A stretch of 44,390 nt of DNA from JBHELT01 sp046262935. GTDB taxonomy: Bacteria; Actinomycetota; CADDZG01; JAHWKV01. The DNA is taken from assembly GCA_046262935.1 (NCBI GenBank), contig JBHELT010000079.1, forward strand, positions 1 through 44,390, given 5' to 3'. The notes beneath the pieces are model-generated. The model did not search any database. It was given only the letters and a program-made list of their open reading frames with translations, and was not told where the DNA came from. Position numbers and translations under genes: made by a program. Shown piece by piece: positions 24,361 through 33,030 of the stretch (the first letter of the stretch is position 1; each line of letters opens with the position of its first letter).

Positions 24361-24768
24361 TTAGTGCAGGTCAGGGAAGTAAAGAGCCAATTCCCGTGCC
24401 GCAGACTCTGCACCGTCGGAGCCGTGGACTATGTTCTCGGTCACCTCTAGGCCAAGGTCTCCCCTCAGGGTCCCTGGGGCAGCTTTCTTTGGATCGGTTA
24501 CTCCCATTAGCCCTCGAACCACCGAGATGGCTTCTTCCGCTCTAACCGCGAGTGCGACTATCGGTCCTGAGGTGATGAAAGCAAGAAGGTCGGGGAAGAA
24601 TGGCTTATCGACGTGCTCTGCGTAGTGTTCGCGAGCGAGTGACTCATCAACGACCAACATGCGCATAGCAACGATGCTCATCTTCTTGTTCTCGAGACGC
24701 CGGATGACTTCGCCGATCAATCCCCTGCGAACGCCATCGGGCTTAACGAGCACGAGTGTGGTTTCCAT
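24361..24768 (-). CDS. ndk: Nucleoside diphosphate kinase
   Basis: Balances nucleoside triphosphate pools by phosphate transfer through a phospho-His intermediate. The 135-aa protein starts METTLVLVKPDGVRRGLIGE, contains GPIVALAVRAEEAISVVRGL and the active-site segment ENIVHGSDGAESA with His115. Length is normal for the family. It is the third gene of valS-folC-ndk, 21 bases after folC. Confidence 0.97.
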   Translation of the reverse strand: METTLVLVKPDGVRRGLIGEVIRRLENKKMSIVAMRMLVVDESLAREHYAEHVDKPFFPDLLAFITSGPIVALAVRAEEAISVVRGLMGVTDPKKAAPGTLRGDLGLEVTENIVHGSDGAESAARELALYFPDLH

Positions 24769-24789
24769 GAGACTTGAGGATAGTCGACC

Positions 24790-26118
24790 TTAGTCGATGG
24801 TGCCTACGAGGTGGTCGCGGACTTGTCCGGCGCCATGCACTGAACCAGCGAACACGATCAGATCTTCTTGCTCTGAAGTTTCGATCGCGCGATCGATAGC
24901 GTTGTCGAGAGTTTCTATGACTTCGACTTGGATCTTGGTGGTGTTGACGAGTTTCGCCAGCACATCAGGATCGGAAACGGACCTTTCACTTTCCATCGCA
25001 GTGAATATCATCCGGTTCGCAACATCCGACAATGCTTCGACGATCCCTTCGGAATCTTTGTCCGCGAATGTTGCTATCACGAAAGTGACCTTGCGGTCCC
25101 CAAACGTTGGTTGCAATGAAGAAGCAAGTGTCCGCGCCGCGTCGGGATTGTGTGCACCATCGATAACGACCAAGGGCGCTCGACCGACGACTTCCATCCG
25201 TCCCGGTGATGCAACTGTTGCAAGGCCAACTTCCAGAGATGTTTGGTCGAGCGCCCTGCCCGTGAACGACTCGGTGGCCGCGATCGCAGTTGCCAGATTG
25301 ATCGACTGATAGGGGCCGAGGAGCGGCAGGAATAGGTCGTCATAGGTGCCATGTAGGCCTTCGACGCTGACCGAACGGCCCCCGATCGCAACCAGATCCT
25401 TGGCGACGCTGAAATCGCGGTCGAATAGGCAAATCTGCGCCCCTACCGCGTCTGCGGCGGCCTGGATAACGTCTTGCACAGGCAGCGATTGGGGGCCGCT
25501 CACCACTTGAGAGCCTGGTTTGATGATCCCCGACTTTTCCTCGGCGATGAGGGCCGGGGTGCTTCCTAAGAACTCGGCGTGATCCACGCCAACCGTAGTG
25601 AGGACCGCAACCGCTGCGTTGGCAACATTGGTGGCGTCCCATCTGCCTCCTAGGCCAACCTCAACGACCCCGGCGTCGACCGTTTGGGATGACATCCACT
25701 CGTAGGCCAATGCGGTCGTTGCTTCGAAGTATGTGACGCCTTGACCAAGGCGGTCTTCGACCGTTTCGATGAACGGCAGCAGATAGGAATATGCGGTCGC
25801 GAAGCCTTCTTTCGTGATCATCTCAGTGACGATGCCGGTCGAGCCAACGCCGGTGAGAACGAACCGCTCTCTTATCGATTGCAGATGCGGCGACGTATAC
25901 ACGCCCGTTTTGATGCCGTGGGCGGCGAGTATGGCTGCCGCGATCCTCGCCGTCGAAGTCTTCCCGTTGGTCCCCGTTAGATGGATGGTTTGAAATGATG
26001 ATTGCGGATCTCCCAGCAGGTCAACGATGCTTCGGATGCGTTCGATACCCGGCCTGATACCGGGGCCGCGTGCAGACAGATGCGCGACTGCATCGCGGTA
26101 GGAGAGATTGAGTTTCAT
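24790..26118 (-). CDS. folC: Folylpolyglutamate synthase / dihydrofolate synthase
   Basis: FolC adds glutamate to dihydropteroate and lengthens the glutamate chain of folates, an ATP-dependent Mur-ligase-like reaction. The 442-aa protein has the P-loop GTNGKTS (residues 49-55), YTSPHLQSIRERF, TYFEATTALAYEWMSSQ, the omega-loop-type VEVGLGGRWDATNV and the C-terminal VIDGAHNPDAARTLASSL. It starts 8 bases after valS and is followed by ndk, the conserved actinobacterial order. Confidence 0.96.
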   Translation of the reverse strand: MKLNLSYRDAVAHLSARGPGIRPGIERIRSIVDLLGDPQSSFQTIHLTGTNGKTSTARIAAAILAAHGIKTGVYTSPHLQSIRERFVLTGVGSTGIVTEMITKEGFATAYSYLLPFIETVEDRLGQGVTYFEATTALAYEWMSSQTVDAGVVEVGLGGRWDATNVANAAVAVLTTVGVDHAEFLGSTPALIAEEKSGIIKPGSQVVSGPQSLPVQDVIQAAADAVGAQICLFDRDFSVAKDLVAIGGRSVSVEGLHGTYDDLFLPLLGPYQSINLATAIAATESFTGRALDQTSLEVGLATVASPGRMEVVGRAPLVVIDGAHNPDAARTLASSLQPTFGDRKVTFVIATFADKDSEGIVEALSDVANRMIFTAMESERSVSDPDVLAKLVNTTKIQVEVIETLDNAIDRAIETSEQEDLIVFAGSVHGAGQVRDHLVGTID

Positions 26119-26126
26119 GTTTAGGC

Positions 26127-28763
26127 TCAGTTCCCCAGCTGCTCGAGTTGTGCGACCAGTCGTGAATGGGCATCGGCTGCCTCGGCCAGCCGTCGGCGTT
26201 GTTCATCGACGATCGCGGCTGGGGCCTTCGAAGTGAATGAGCCGTTCGCCAGCTTGGAACCGATCCGCTCGACCTCGGCATGCTGGGTCGCTATTGCTCT
26301 GCTCAATCGATGGCGTTCCATGTCGAGATCGAGCAATCCCTCCAAGGGTATGAACATGTCAAGCCCGCCAGCAACCAGCCTCACAGAGTTTCCAGCATCG
26401 AAAGACTTGTCGAACCTGAACTCACACCTGCGAGCCAGTGCATCGAGGGTGCTGCGGTTGAGTTCAAAGGCCGCCGTTTTTTCGGGATCATCGGCCACGA
26501 CCACCACTCGCATACTCGCTTTAAGATCGATGGGATGGTCGGAGCGGAAACGCCGCACCTCCCCCACGACCTGTTGTATGAGACCGAACTGATTCTCGGC
26601 GTCTGCGTCAACGGTTCCAGCCGGAGTTGGCCACTCGGAAACCATGATCGATGGCGCTTGCCTGACGATGGGCAGTTGCAACCAGATCTCCTCGGTAACG
26701 AAGGGCATCAACGGGTGAAGCAGGCGCACGGAAACGTCGAGAACCTTCAACAACACAGCGGTGACTGCTGCCTTATCGCTCTTGGAATCACCATAGAGCC
26801 TTCCTTTGGAAACTTCGACATACCAGTCACAGAACTCGCTCCAGATGAACTCGTATAACGTGCGCGCCGCAACTGCGATGTCGAAGGCTTCGATCTTCGC
26901 CGTGACTTCTTCGATGGTCGCATCAAGGCGAGAAAGGATCCATCTATCGGCAAGGTCAGAGGGTGCTTGAAGTGCTGAGGTATCGATCACTTCTTCGCCA
27001 GCATTCATCAGAACGAAGCGGGCCGCGTTCCAAAGTTTATTGGCGAAGTTCCTGGAGCCCGACACCCATTCTTCGTGCAGAAATATGTCTTGGCCCGTTG
27101 CATGTTCCGCCAACGTGAAACGCAGAGCATCGGTGCCAAAGCGATCGACAAGTTCGATAGGGTCGATGACATTGCCCAGGGACTTCGACATCTTCTTGCC
27201 TTCGTCGTCGCGAACGATCCCATGGATGAACGCATGAGCGAATGGCACATCGCCCATGAAATGCAGCCCCGACATGATCATGCGTGAGACCCACAGGTGG
27301 ATGATCTCGTAACCAGGAACGATCACCGATGTTGGGTAGAAGAATTCGAGATCGGCCGTCTTCTCGGGCCAGCCGAGGGTCGAGAACGGCCACAACTGGC
27401 TCGAGAACCACGTGTCAAGAACATCGGGGTCCTGACGGATGTTCTCCGAAGAACACTTCGCGCAGTCGGATGGATCTTCCTCGGCGGCCCAAACGTTGCC
27501 GCAAGCGTCGCAGTACCAGATGGGGATGCGGTGGCCCCACCAGAGCTGGCGCGAGATGCACCAGTCGCGGATCTGCTCCATCCAATTCAGATAGTAATTG
27601 CTCCAACGCTCGGGATAGAACGTGGTTCGGCCCTCTTTGACCGCTGCGATCGCCGGTTCAGCCAGAGGTTTCATCGAAACGAACCATTGCTCCGAAAGCC
27701 ACGGCTCGACGATGGTGTCGCATCGGTCGCAATGCCCGATGGAATAGTCATGCGGGTCCGAGCCATCGAGCAGTCCCATCTGGTCGAGTTCCACCCTGAT
27801 CGCTTCGCGCGCTTCGAAACGATCCATGCCCTTGAATCGGCCACCGTTCTCATTGATGCTGGCTTTCCCGTCGAGGATGTTGATCTTTTCCAGGCCATGG
27901 CGCTCGGCGATATCGAAGTCGATGGGATCGTGAGCCGGTGTGATCTTGACGGCCCCCGTACCGAATGCGGTGTCGACCGCCTCGTCGGCGACGATCGGTA
28001 TCTCGCGATCGAAGAACGGATGCTTCGCCGTCTTGCCGATGAACCCGCTATAGCGTGGATCCTCTGGATGAACCGCGATCGCGGTGTCGCCCAGCATGGT
28101 TTCCAGCCGAGTCGTTGCGACGACGAGATGCCCAGATCCATCTGAGAGCATGTAACGGAACCTGACCAGTTCGCCGTGATGGTCTTCATGGTTAACCTCG
28201 ATGTCGGACAAGGCAGTTTCGCAGCGAGGGCACCAGTTGATGATCCGGTTGCCGCGATAGATGAGGCCCTCGTTGTAAAGATCGACAAACACTTTGCGAA
28301 CCGCGCGGGACAATCCGGGGTCCATGGTGAAACGCTCCCGGCTCCAGTCACAAGATGAGCCGAGCCGCTTCAACTGAGCGATGATGCGGTCGCCATACTC
28401 GGCCTTCCATTCCCAGACTCGCTCGACGAACTTCTCACGGCCTAAGTCCTGGCGCGTCAGCCCTTGCTTCTTGATTTCTTTCTCAACGACGTTCTGAGTG
28501 GCGATTCCCGCATGGTCAGTGCCTGGTATCCAGAGGGCGGCGTAGCCTTGCATGCGCTTCATGCGCGTCAACACATCTTGAAGTGTGTTGTCGAGAGCGT
28601 GGCCTAGATGTAGGGCCCCCGTGACGTTGGGTGGCGGGATCGCTATGCAGAATGGCTTCTTCGAAGGGTCAGGCTCGGCGCGAAAGTACCCGCCTTCTTC
28701 CCAGGAGGCATAGATCCTGGCCTCTGCGTCTTGTGGCTCGTAGGTTTTCGAGAGTTCTGGCAT
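26127..28763 (-). CDS. valS: Valyl-tRNA synthetase
   Basis: Charges tRNA-Val. The 878-aa class I enzyme has PPPNVTGALHLGH with the HIGH-type H52-L-G-H55, the CP1 editing domain (TTRLETMLGDTAIAVHPED, KITPAHDPIDFDI), zinc-type Cys pairs around CPRCE and CDAC-CAKC, and KMSKS at about residues 524-528. It ends with the anticodon domain and a C-terminal coiled coil (ERHRLSRAIATQHAEVERIG). The AGGAG ribosome site is somewhat far (about 14 bases) from ATG 28763. The leader contains an intrinsic terminator and a short Val-containing reading frame, described separately, implying regulation by transcription attenuation. Confidence 0.97.
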   Translation of the reverse strand: MPELSKTYEPQDAEARIYASWEEGGYFRAEPDPSKKPFCIAIPPPNVTGALHLGHALDNTLQDVLTRMKRMQGYAALWIPGTDHAGIATQNVVEKEIKKQGLTRQDLGREKFVERVWEWKAEYGDRIIAQLKRLGSSCDWSRERFTMDPGLSRAVRKVFVDLYNEGLIYRGNRIINWCPRCETALSDIEVNHEDHHGELVRFRYMLSDGSGHLVVATTRLETMLGDTAIAVHPEDPRYSGFIGKTAKHPFFDREIPIVADEAVDTAFGTGAVKITPAHDPIDFDIAERHGLEKINILDGKASINENGGRFKGMDRFEAREAIRVELDQMGLLDGSDPHDYSIGHCDRCDTIVEPWLSEQWFVSMKPLAEPAIAAVKEGRTTFYPERWSNYYLNWMEQIRDWCISRQLWWGHRIPIWYCDACGNVWAAEEDPSDCAKCSSENIRQDPDVLDTWFSSQLWPFSTLGWPEKTADLEFFYPTSVIVPGYEIIHLWVSRMIMSGLHFMGDVPFAHAFIHGIVRDDEGKKMSKSLGNVIDPIELVDRFGTDALRFTLAEHATGQDIFLHEEWVSGSRNFANKLWNAARFVLMNAGEEVIDTSALQAPSDLADRWILSRLDATIEEVTAKIEAFDIAVAARTLYEFIWSEFCDWYVEVSKGRLYGDSKSDKAAVTAVLLKVLDVSVRLLHPLMPFVTEEIWLQLPIVRQAPSIMVSEWPTPAGTVDADAENQFGLIQQVVGEVRRFRSDHPIDLKASMRVVVVADDPEKTAAFELNRSTLDALARRCEFRFDKSFDAGNSVRLVAGGLDMFIPLEGLLDLDMERHRLSRAIATQHAEVERIGSKLANGSFTSKAPAAIVDEQRRRLAEAADAHSRLVAQLEQLGN

Positions 28764-28799
28764 GGCTGAAACGATAACTCCTGCACTAGATTGACCAAC

Positions 28800-28821
28800 A
28801 AAAAACCCCGCATTCGCGGGG
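28800..28821 (-). terminator. Intrinsic terminator inside the valS leader
   Basis: On the minus strand a CCCCGC stem, GAAT loop and GCGGGG stem are followed by six Ts. This is a textbook rho-independent terminator, 36 bases before the valS ATG and oriented with it. A second, longer hairpin (28825-28856) precedes it. It could end transcripts coming from clpX, but its closeness to valS and the leader ORF upstream favour an attenuator. Confidence 0.85.
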
Positions 28822-28854
28822 CTTGGGGACCGTGGGCAAATCGCCCATCGGCCC

Positions 28855-28884
28855 TCAGACTACAGATACGAACAGACAAATCAT
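28855..28884 (-). CDS. Putative valS leader peptide MICLFVSVV
   Basis: A ten-codon frame, ATG ATT TGT CTG TTC GTA TCT GTA GTC TGA, encodes nine residues. Three of the last four are valine. Its stop lies directly at the base of the hairpin at 28825-28856, which precedes the terminator at 28800-28821. A TATACAAT box places the predicted transcript start on or next to the ATG, so the peptide would be read leaderless, as several actinobacterial leader peptides are. Stalling at Val codons when charged tRNA-Val is low would be a direct signal for valyl-tRNA synthetase. Translation is not shown; the arrangement is the evidence. Confidence 0.6.
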   Translation of the reverse strand: MICLFVSVV

Positions 28885-28890
28885 GCACCC

Positions 28891-28898
28891 ATTGTATA
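28891..28898 (-). promoter_or_regulatory. Candidate valS promoter -10 region
   Basis: The minus strand reads TATACAAT. Taking TACAAT (28896-28891) as the -10 hexamer, the start 7 bases on is 28884, the first base of the leader-peptide ATG. The -35 region is poor (near 28915-28920), which is common in actinobacteria. Confidence 0.5.
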
Positions 28899-28965
28899 TC
28901 GCGCCGCCCCGACCTCGTAAGCGTTAGGTTTTCCATCGCACGAGAGCGAAGGAGACGCAGAGGGG

Positions 28966-29064
28966 CTGTGGGGGTCCGGCCCGTGGCAACCTATGAGGCG
29001 TTATGACCTTCTTTGCACAAGGCTGCGAGCCGATTGCGGTTGCCAGAGGGCCGGACCCCCACAG
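28966..29064. repeat. Long near-perfect inverted repeat downstream of clpX
   Basis: The left arm (28966-28991) and right arm (29038-29064) pair over about 24 base pairs, interrupted only by a small internal bulge (GT opposite AGA). The 46-base loop contains a smaller CCTT/AAGG stem. The repeat ends 15 bases beyond the clpX stop. It may act as a strong clpX terminator without a T-run, or be a structured RNA or mobile palindromic element. No SRP, RNase P or tmRNA signature was found in the loop. Confidence 0.8.
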
Positions 29065-29079
29065 CAACCCCCCCACCAC

Positions 29080-30357
29080 CTAAGCGGAGCGTTCGCCTCT
29101 TTCTTGCCGCTTAGGCTTCTCAGCAGTGCGCGGCACGAGAGTCGGGTTCACTTTTTCCAGCACGGTAGCGGTGTCGATCACGCACTTGCCGATGTCTTTG
29201 CGCGACGGCAGGTCGTACATGACATCGAGCAGCACTTCTTCCATGATCGCCCGCAGGCCACGGGCGCCTGTGCCGCGAAGCATCGCTTGATCTGAGATGG
29301 CCCCCAACGCGCCTTCGGTCAATTCCAGTTCGACACCATCTAGTTCGAGGGTCTTTTTGAATTGGCGAACCAGTGCATTCTTTGGCTTCGTGAGTATCTC
29401 GACCAACGCTTCTTGGTCCAGGTTGTGAACGTGCGAGATAACGGGAAGGCGTCCGACGAACTCGGGTATCAACCCGAATTTCAGTAGGTCTTCGGGAAGC
29501 ACCTTCGAAAGGATGTGACCAAGGTCTTTCTCTTGCATCTTTCGTACGTCGCCACCGAAGCCCATGCCGCGGCTCCCAACTCGGCTCTCGATGATCTTCT
29601 CCAGGCCGGCGAACGCACCACCAACGATGAACAGTACGTTCGAAGTGTCGATCTGGATGAACTCTTGATGAGGGTGCTTGCGGCCCCCTTGCGGCGGAAC
29701 CGAAGCGGTTGTCCCCTCGAGGATCTTCAGAAGCGCTTGCTGAACGCCTTCTCCCGAAACGTCACGGGTTATGGAAGGGTTCTCTGATTTGCGAGCGATC
29801 TTGTCGACCTCATCTATATAGATGATGCCAGTCTCGGCCTTCTTCACATCGTAGTCGGCCGCTTGGATGAGTTTGAGCAAGATGTTCTCGACGTCTTCGC
29901 CAACGTAGCCTGCCTCGGTAAGCGCTGTCGCATCGGCGATGGCGAATGGCACGTTCAACATGCGAGCCAAAGTTTGGGCAAGAAGGGTCTTTCCGCAACC
30001 GGTAGGACCAAGAAGAAGGATGTTCGACTTCTGCAGTTCGACTTCGTCTTCGCGCGCCACACCAGCCTGGATCCGTTTGTAGTGGTTGTAGACCGCAACC
30101 GACAGAACCTTCTTGGCTTGTTCCTGGCCAACGACGTAATCGTTCAGGAACTCGCGGATCTCTTTGGGCTTTGGCAGTTCCTCGAGTTTGAGTTCGGAGG
30201 TTTCGGTCAGTTCCTCTTCGATGATCTCGTTGCAAAGGTCGATGCACTCATCGCAGATATAAACGCCGGGGCCGGCGATGAGCTTTTTGACCTGTTTCTG
30301 TGACTTGCCACAGAAACTGCACTTGAGGAGATCGCCTTCTGCGGAGAACTTCGGCAC
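29080..30357 (-). CDS. clpX: ClpX, ATP-dependent unfoldase of the Clp protease
   Basis: Unfolds tagged substrates and feeds them to ClpP. The 425-aa protein has the N-terminal zinc domain with Cys13, Cys16, Cys35 and Cys38, Walker A GPTGCGKT (117-124), Walker B IIYIDEVDK and sensor-2 region GTGARGLRAIMEE. The ClpP-docking IGF-type loop is not obvious in the expected form; an LIPEFVGRLPVIS segment and RVGSRGMGFGG pore-side stretch are present. The start is GTG, with AGAGGGG 6-7 bases before. It follows clpP by 25 bases. Confidence 0.97.
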   Translation of the reverse strand: MPKFSAEGDLLKCSFCGKSQKQVKKLIAGPGVYICDECIDLCNEIIEEELTETSELKLEELPKPKEIREFLNDYVVGQEQAKKVLSVAVYNHYKRIQAGVAREDEVELQKSNILLLGPTGCGKTLLAQTLARMLNVPFAIADATALTEAGYVGEDVENILLKLIQAADYDVKKAETGIIYIDEVDKIARKSENPSITRDVSGEGVQQALLKILEGTTASVPPQGGRKHPHQEFIQIDTSNVLFIVGGAFAGLEKIIESRVGSRGMGFGGDVRKMQEKDLGHILSKVLPEDLLKFGLIPEFVGRLPVISHVHNLDQEALVEILTKPKNALVRQFKKTLELDGVELELTEGALGAISDQAMLRGTGARGLRAIMEEVLLDVMYDLPSRKDIGKCVIDTATVLEKVNPTLVPRTAEKPKRQERGERSA

Positions 30358-30382
30358 TGCTAACCCCTCTCCTCAGTCGCTA

Positions 30383-31024
30383 TCAGGAACGAGTGGTTGC
30401 AGCCAGCTGTTCGGCCAACTCTTTCGACTGATCACGGTGTTGGATTATGCCGTCGATCATACCGTAGTCCTTAGCCTGCTCTGCGGTCATGATGAAGTCA
30501 CGATCGGTATCTTTCGAGACTTTTTCGAGCGGCTGCCCTGTGTGAAGAGAAAGGATCTGGTCGAGAAGGGAACGCATCCTGATGATTTCGCGCGCTTGGA
30601 TCTCGATATCGATGGCCTGACCCTGGGCCCCTCCGTGTGGCTGGTGGATGAGCACCGTCGAGTTTGGCGTTGCGAACCTCTTGCCCTTTTTCCCAGCCGC
30701 GAGGATCACCGCGGCGGCACTTGCTGCCATGCCCATGACGAGGGTGTTGATGTCGTTCTTGACGAACTGCATGGTGTCGTAGATGGCAAGCAGGGCGGTG
30801 ATGCTCCCGCCGGGAGAATTGATGTAGATCCAGATGTCCTTGTCGGAATCTTGTGACTCAAGGAATAACAGTTGTGCTGCGATGAGGTTGGCGACTGCGT
30901 CGTCAACGGGAGTTCCCAAGAAGATGATCCCGTCGTTCAACATGCGCGAGTAGATGTCGTAGGAGCGTTCGCCGCGACTTGTCTGCTCGATGACGATGGG
31001 AACGAGGTAGTTGTTCATGTCCAT
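30383..31024 (-). CDS. clpP: ClpP, proteolytic subunit of the Clp protease
   Basis: Serine protease barrel partnered with ClpX. The chosen start, ATG 31024, has a clear CAGGAG site six bases upstream and gives 213 aa. A TTG at 31045, overlapping the tig stop, would add seven residues and is less likely. The catalytic triad is visible: Ser102 in MGMAASAAAVILAAG, His127 in VLIHQPHGG and Asp176 in KDTDRDFIMTAEQA. The residues after the catalytic Ser are AAAV instead of the common MGAF/L, a mild variation. Only one clpP is in the window; many actinobacteria carry two in tandem. Confidence 0.96.
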   Translation of the reverse strand: MDMNNYLVPIVIEQTSRGERSYDIYSRMLNDGIIFLGTPVDDAVANLIAAQLLFLESQDSDKDIWIYINSPGGSITALLAIYDTMQFVKNDINTLVMGMAASAAAVILAAGKKGKRFATPNSTVLIHQPHGGAQGQAIDIEIQAREIIRMRSLLDQILSLHTGQPLEKVSKDTDRDFIMTAEQAKDYGMIDGIIQHRDQSKELAEQLAATTRS

Positions 31025-31041
31025 GCCCTGCTCCTGACTGT

Positions 31042-32337
31042 TCAAGATGCCTCCTCTTTGATGTCGGCGTTCTCGACGAGGAACTCGAGGGCCTTGCGTC
31101 TCAGGATATCACCGGCCAAAGCATTAACGTTGCCCGATTTCGCCACATCTTTCAGCACCTCATCGGGTTGTTTTTCCACACGCGCTGCCAATGCGCTGAT
31201 CTCGCTTTCGATGTCTGCACTCGTTACCGTTATGCCTTCTTCTTCCGCGATCTGCTCTAAGACGAAGTCTGCGGCGATGGTTCGCTCGGCCGCCTTCTTA
31301 TATGCATCGACCAGTTCTTCCTGACTAGACCCTGTGGCCTGAAGATACGACTCCAAGTTGGAACCGGCTTGTTCGATGTCGCGAAGAAGTCGCGAAAGTC
31401 TGTGTTCCATCTCGTGCATGATCATGGACTCGGGGACCTCGACGTCGACCCGGTCGAGAAGCTCTTCGATGATGCGGTTTCGCACCATGATGTCTGACTC
31501 GATCTTCTTAACTGCCTCGATACGTTGGCGCAGGTCGGTCTTCAACTCATCGAACGTGTCGAACTCGGACGCAGTCTTTGCGAACTCATCGTTCAGCTCC
31601 GGCAGACGTTTAGCTTGGACCTGCTTCAACATGATCCGGAAACTCACTTCCTGGCCCCCATGCGGCTCGCCAAAGCGCTCGGGAAGCACTGCATTGAATT
31701 GCAAGATGTCGCCTGCTCGCTTGCCACGTAATTCGCTATCCAGCTCGGACACGAGCCCTGCCGAACCAACCTCGTAAAGCAGATCTTCGGTACTGGCAGA
31801 CTCGATCTTGTCGTCGTGCTTGTAAGCATGAATGTCGATGACAACGTAATCTCCATCGGCCGCGTTGCGGGGAACCTCTTCGAGGGTTCCGAACCGGTCG
31901 CGCAGACGCTCGAGCTGAGCCGACAGCTCCTCTTCGGTTGCCGACGAAGGAGGGCGCATGACTTCGATGCCTTTGTAATCTGACACTTCGACATCAGGGC
32001 GCACCTCGACGGTCGCCGTGAACGTCAGGTCCTGGCCTTCGACGTTGCTCGTGACTTCGATCTTTGGGTATGTAACCGCCTTGAGGGCTTGGTCTTCGGC
32101 AGCCTTCGAGTAGAAATTGGGAAGCGCGTCCTTGAGGACTTCTTCCCGCAAAGCCTCGCGGCCCATGCGGCTCTCGATGATGGCTCGGGGCACTTTGCCT
32201 TTGCGGAACCCGGGGACCTTCACCTCTCGACCGAGGCGTTTGAGGGTTTCGTCGTAGTGCTCGGCCAATTCGTCGGGTGTTACCTCGACGAGTAGCTTGC
32301 GTTTAGTAGGACTTTCTTCCTCGACGGTCGTTTTCAT
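31042..32337 (-). CDS. tig: Trigger factor, ribosome-associated chaperone
   Basis: Binds nascent chains at the tunnel exit. The 431-aa protein has the ribosome-binding signature GFRKGKVP at residues 43-50, a PPIase (FKBP-like) domain from about 150 to 235 (DGDYVVIDIHAYKHD, LQFNAVLPERFGEP), and a helical C-terminal chaperone domain (VRNRIIEELLDRVDVEVPES, HEMEHRLSRLLRDIEQ). The order tig-clpP-clpX is widely conserved. Its ATG overlaps the stop of the 110-aa gene upstream (ATGA), so the two are coupled. Confidence 0.96.
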   Translation of the reverse strand: MKTTVEEESPTKRKLLVEVTPDELAEHYDETLKRLGREVKVPGFRKGKVPRAIIESRMGREALREEVLKDALPNFYSKAAEDQALKAVTYPKIEVTSNVEGQDLTFTATVEVRPDVEVSDYKGIEVMRPPSSATEEELSAQLERLRDRFGTLEEVPRNAADGDYVVIDIHAYKHDDKIESASTEDLLYEVGSAGLVSELDSELRGKRAGDILQFNAVLPERFGEPHGGQEVSFRIMLKQVQAKRLPELNDEFAKTASEFDTFDELKTDLRQRIEAVKKIESDIMVRNRIIEELLDRVDVEVPESMIMHEMEHRLSRLLRDIEQAGSNLESYLQATGSSQEELVDAYKKAAERTIAADFVLEQIAEEEGITVTSADIESEISALAARVEKQPDEVLKDVAKSGNVNALAGDILRRKALEFLVENADIKEEAS

Positions 32338-32666
32338 GGCTGGGGAATAGAACGCGCGGTGCTGAACATCTCCATGATGGGCTCTAGGGCCTCTTCCGCC
32401 CCAGGTTGGGTCGTGATGACCAATTCGATCGCCTCAGACGACGTGGCGATATCGAACTCATAGAAGGGGCAGCACTGTTTTTCGAGATCTACCAGCTCAC
32501 GCAGTTTGGATAGCGACTCTTCGCCTGCAGAGAACGAAAGGGCGACCGAGCCCGGATGGCGCTTGGCCGCGACCAGGCTGGCTGAGATGAGCGAAGACCA
32601 TTCAGCTTGGCGGTCGACGAGGGCACCGGCGTCGAGAGAACAGGCTATTAGAGGTAGCTCTTTCAT
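32334..32666 (-). CDS. Small conserved-looking protein with a CCPF motif
   Basis: A 110-aa soluble protein. It opens LPLIACSLDAGALVDRQAEW and has the segment LRELVDLEKQCCPFYEFDIA, followed by a strand-rich end (AIELVITTQPGAEEALEPIM). Proteins with the same pattern (acidic helix, E-x-x-CCPF-hydrophobic) exist as small stand-alone proteins and fused to metal-responsive regulators. A thiol or metal role is therefore possible, but I know of no proven function. ATG 32666 starts the tig-clpP-clpX run and the stop overlaps tig by four bases. Confidence 0.78.
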   Translation of the reverse strand: MKELPLIACSLDAGALVDRQAEWSSLISASLVAAKRHPGSVALSFSAGEESLSKLRELVDLEKQCCPFYEFDIATSSEAIELVITTQPGAEEALEPIMEMFSTARSIPQP

Positions 32667-32695
32667 GCCCTAAGCATAACCACCCTGGACGACAA

Positions 32696-32728
32696 GAGGG
32701 CCGGAACCCTTTTGTGGTCCCGGCCCTC
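32696..32728. terminator. Hairpin terminator between DUF5670 peptide and the tig operon
   Basis: Arms GAGGGCCGGAACC and GGTCCCGGCCCTC pair over 13 positions with a single mismatch around a seven-base loop (CTTTTGT). T-runs beside it are short, so termination may depend on stem strength. It separates the 50-aa membrane gene from the next minus-strand gene. Confidence 0.6.
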
Positions 32729-32746
32729 GTGCGATTTATGGGGTGG

Positions 32747-32899
32747 TTAAGTTGCTCTGCGACCTGCGAAAAGGTTGTACACGATGGCGATGATGGCTAC
32801 CACGAGCAAGATATTGATAAGGCCGCCTCCGATATGCCCGATCAAGCCCACGAGCCAAAGGACCAACAGAACTGCTATCACTGCCCATAAAGCACTCAT
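32747..32899 (-). CDS. Lmo0937/DUF5670-type small membrane protein
   Basis: A 50-aa gene: MSALWAVIAVLLVLWLVGLI, then GHIGGGLINILLVVAIIAIV, then YNLFAGRRAT. Two hydrophobic helices separated by a GHIGGG turn and ending in a short basic tail match the lmo0937/DUF5670 family exactly in length and pattern. Function is unknown; relatives are often stress-induced. The ribosome site AAAGGATG lies 5-6 bases before ATG 32899. It is flanked by a strong hairpin downstream, so it probably forms its own transcript. Confidence 0.88.
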   Translation of the reverse strand: MSALWAVIAVLLVLWLVGLIGHIGGGLINILLVVAIIAIVYNLFAGRRAT

Positions 32900-33030
32900 G
32901 ACTCATCCTTTCGTATCTTCGGTTCCTATCCACTTATTGGGACTTAAAGACTGATACCCCAGATCGGCGAACGAGAAACGTACTGCTTAGCTCTTTGGGG
33001 CCGATGAGTCCGCTACCATTGAGCCGTCAA

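Noticed and set aside
28764..28898. valS leader considered as a T-box riboswitch
   Set aside because: No T-box sequence (GGTGGNACCGCG type) and only ~120 bases of leader; the short Val-containing frame explains the layout better.
28966..29064. Inverted repeat considered as SRP RNA or another known structured RNA
   Set aside because: The loop lacks the GGTCAGG-type apical motif of SRP RNA and any RNase P or tmRNA signature on either strand.
31025..31045. ClpP starting at TTG 31045
   Set aside because: ATG 31024 has CAGGAG at the right distance, while the TTG has none; the overlap with tig alone was not enough.
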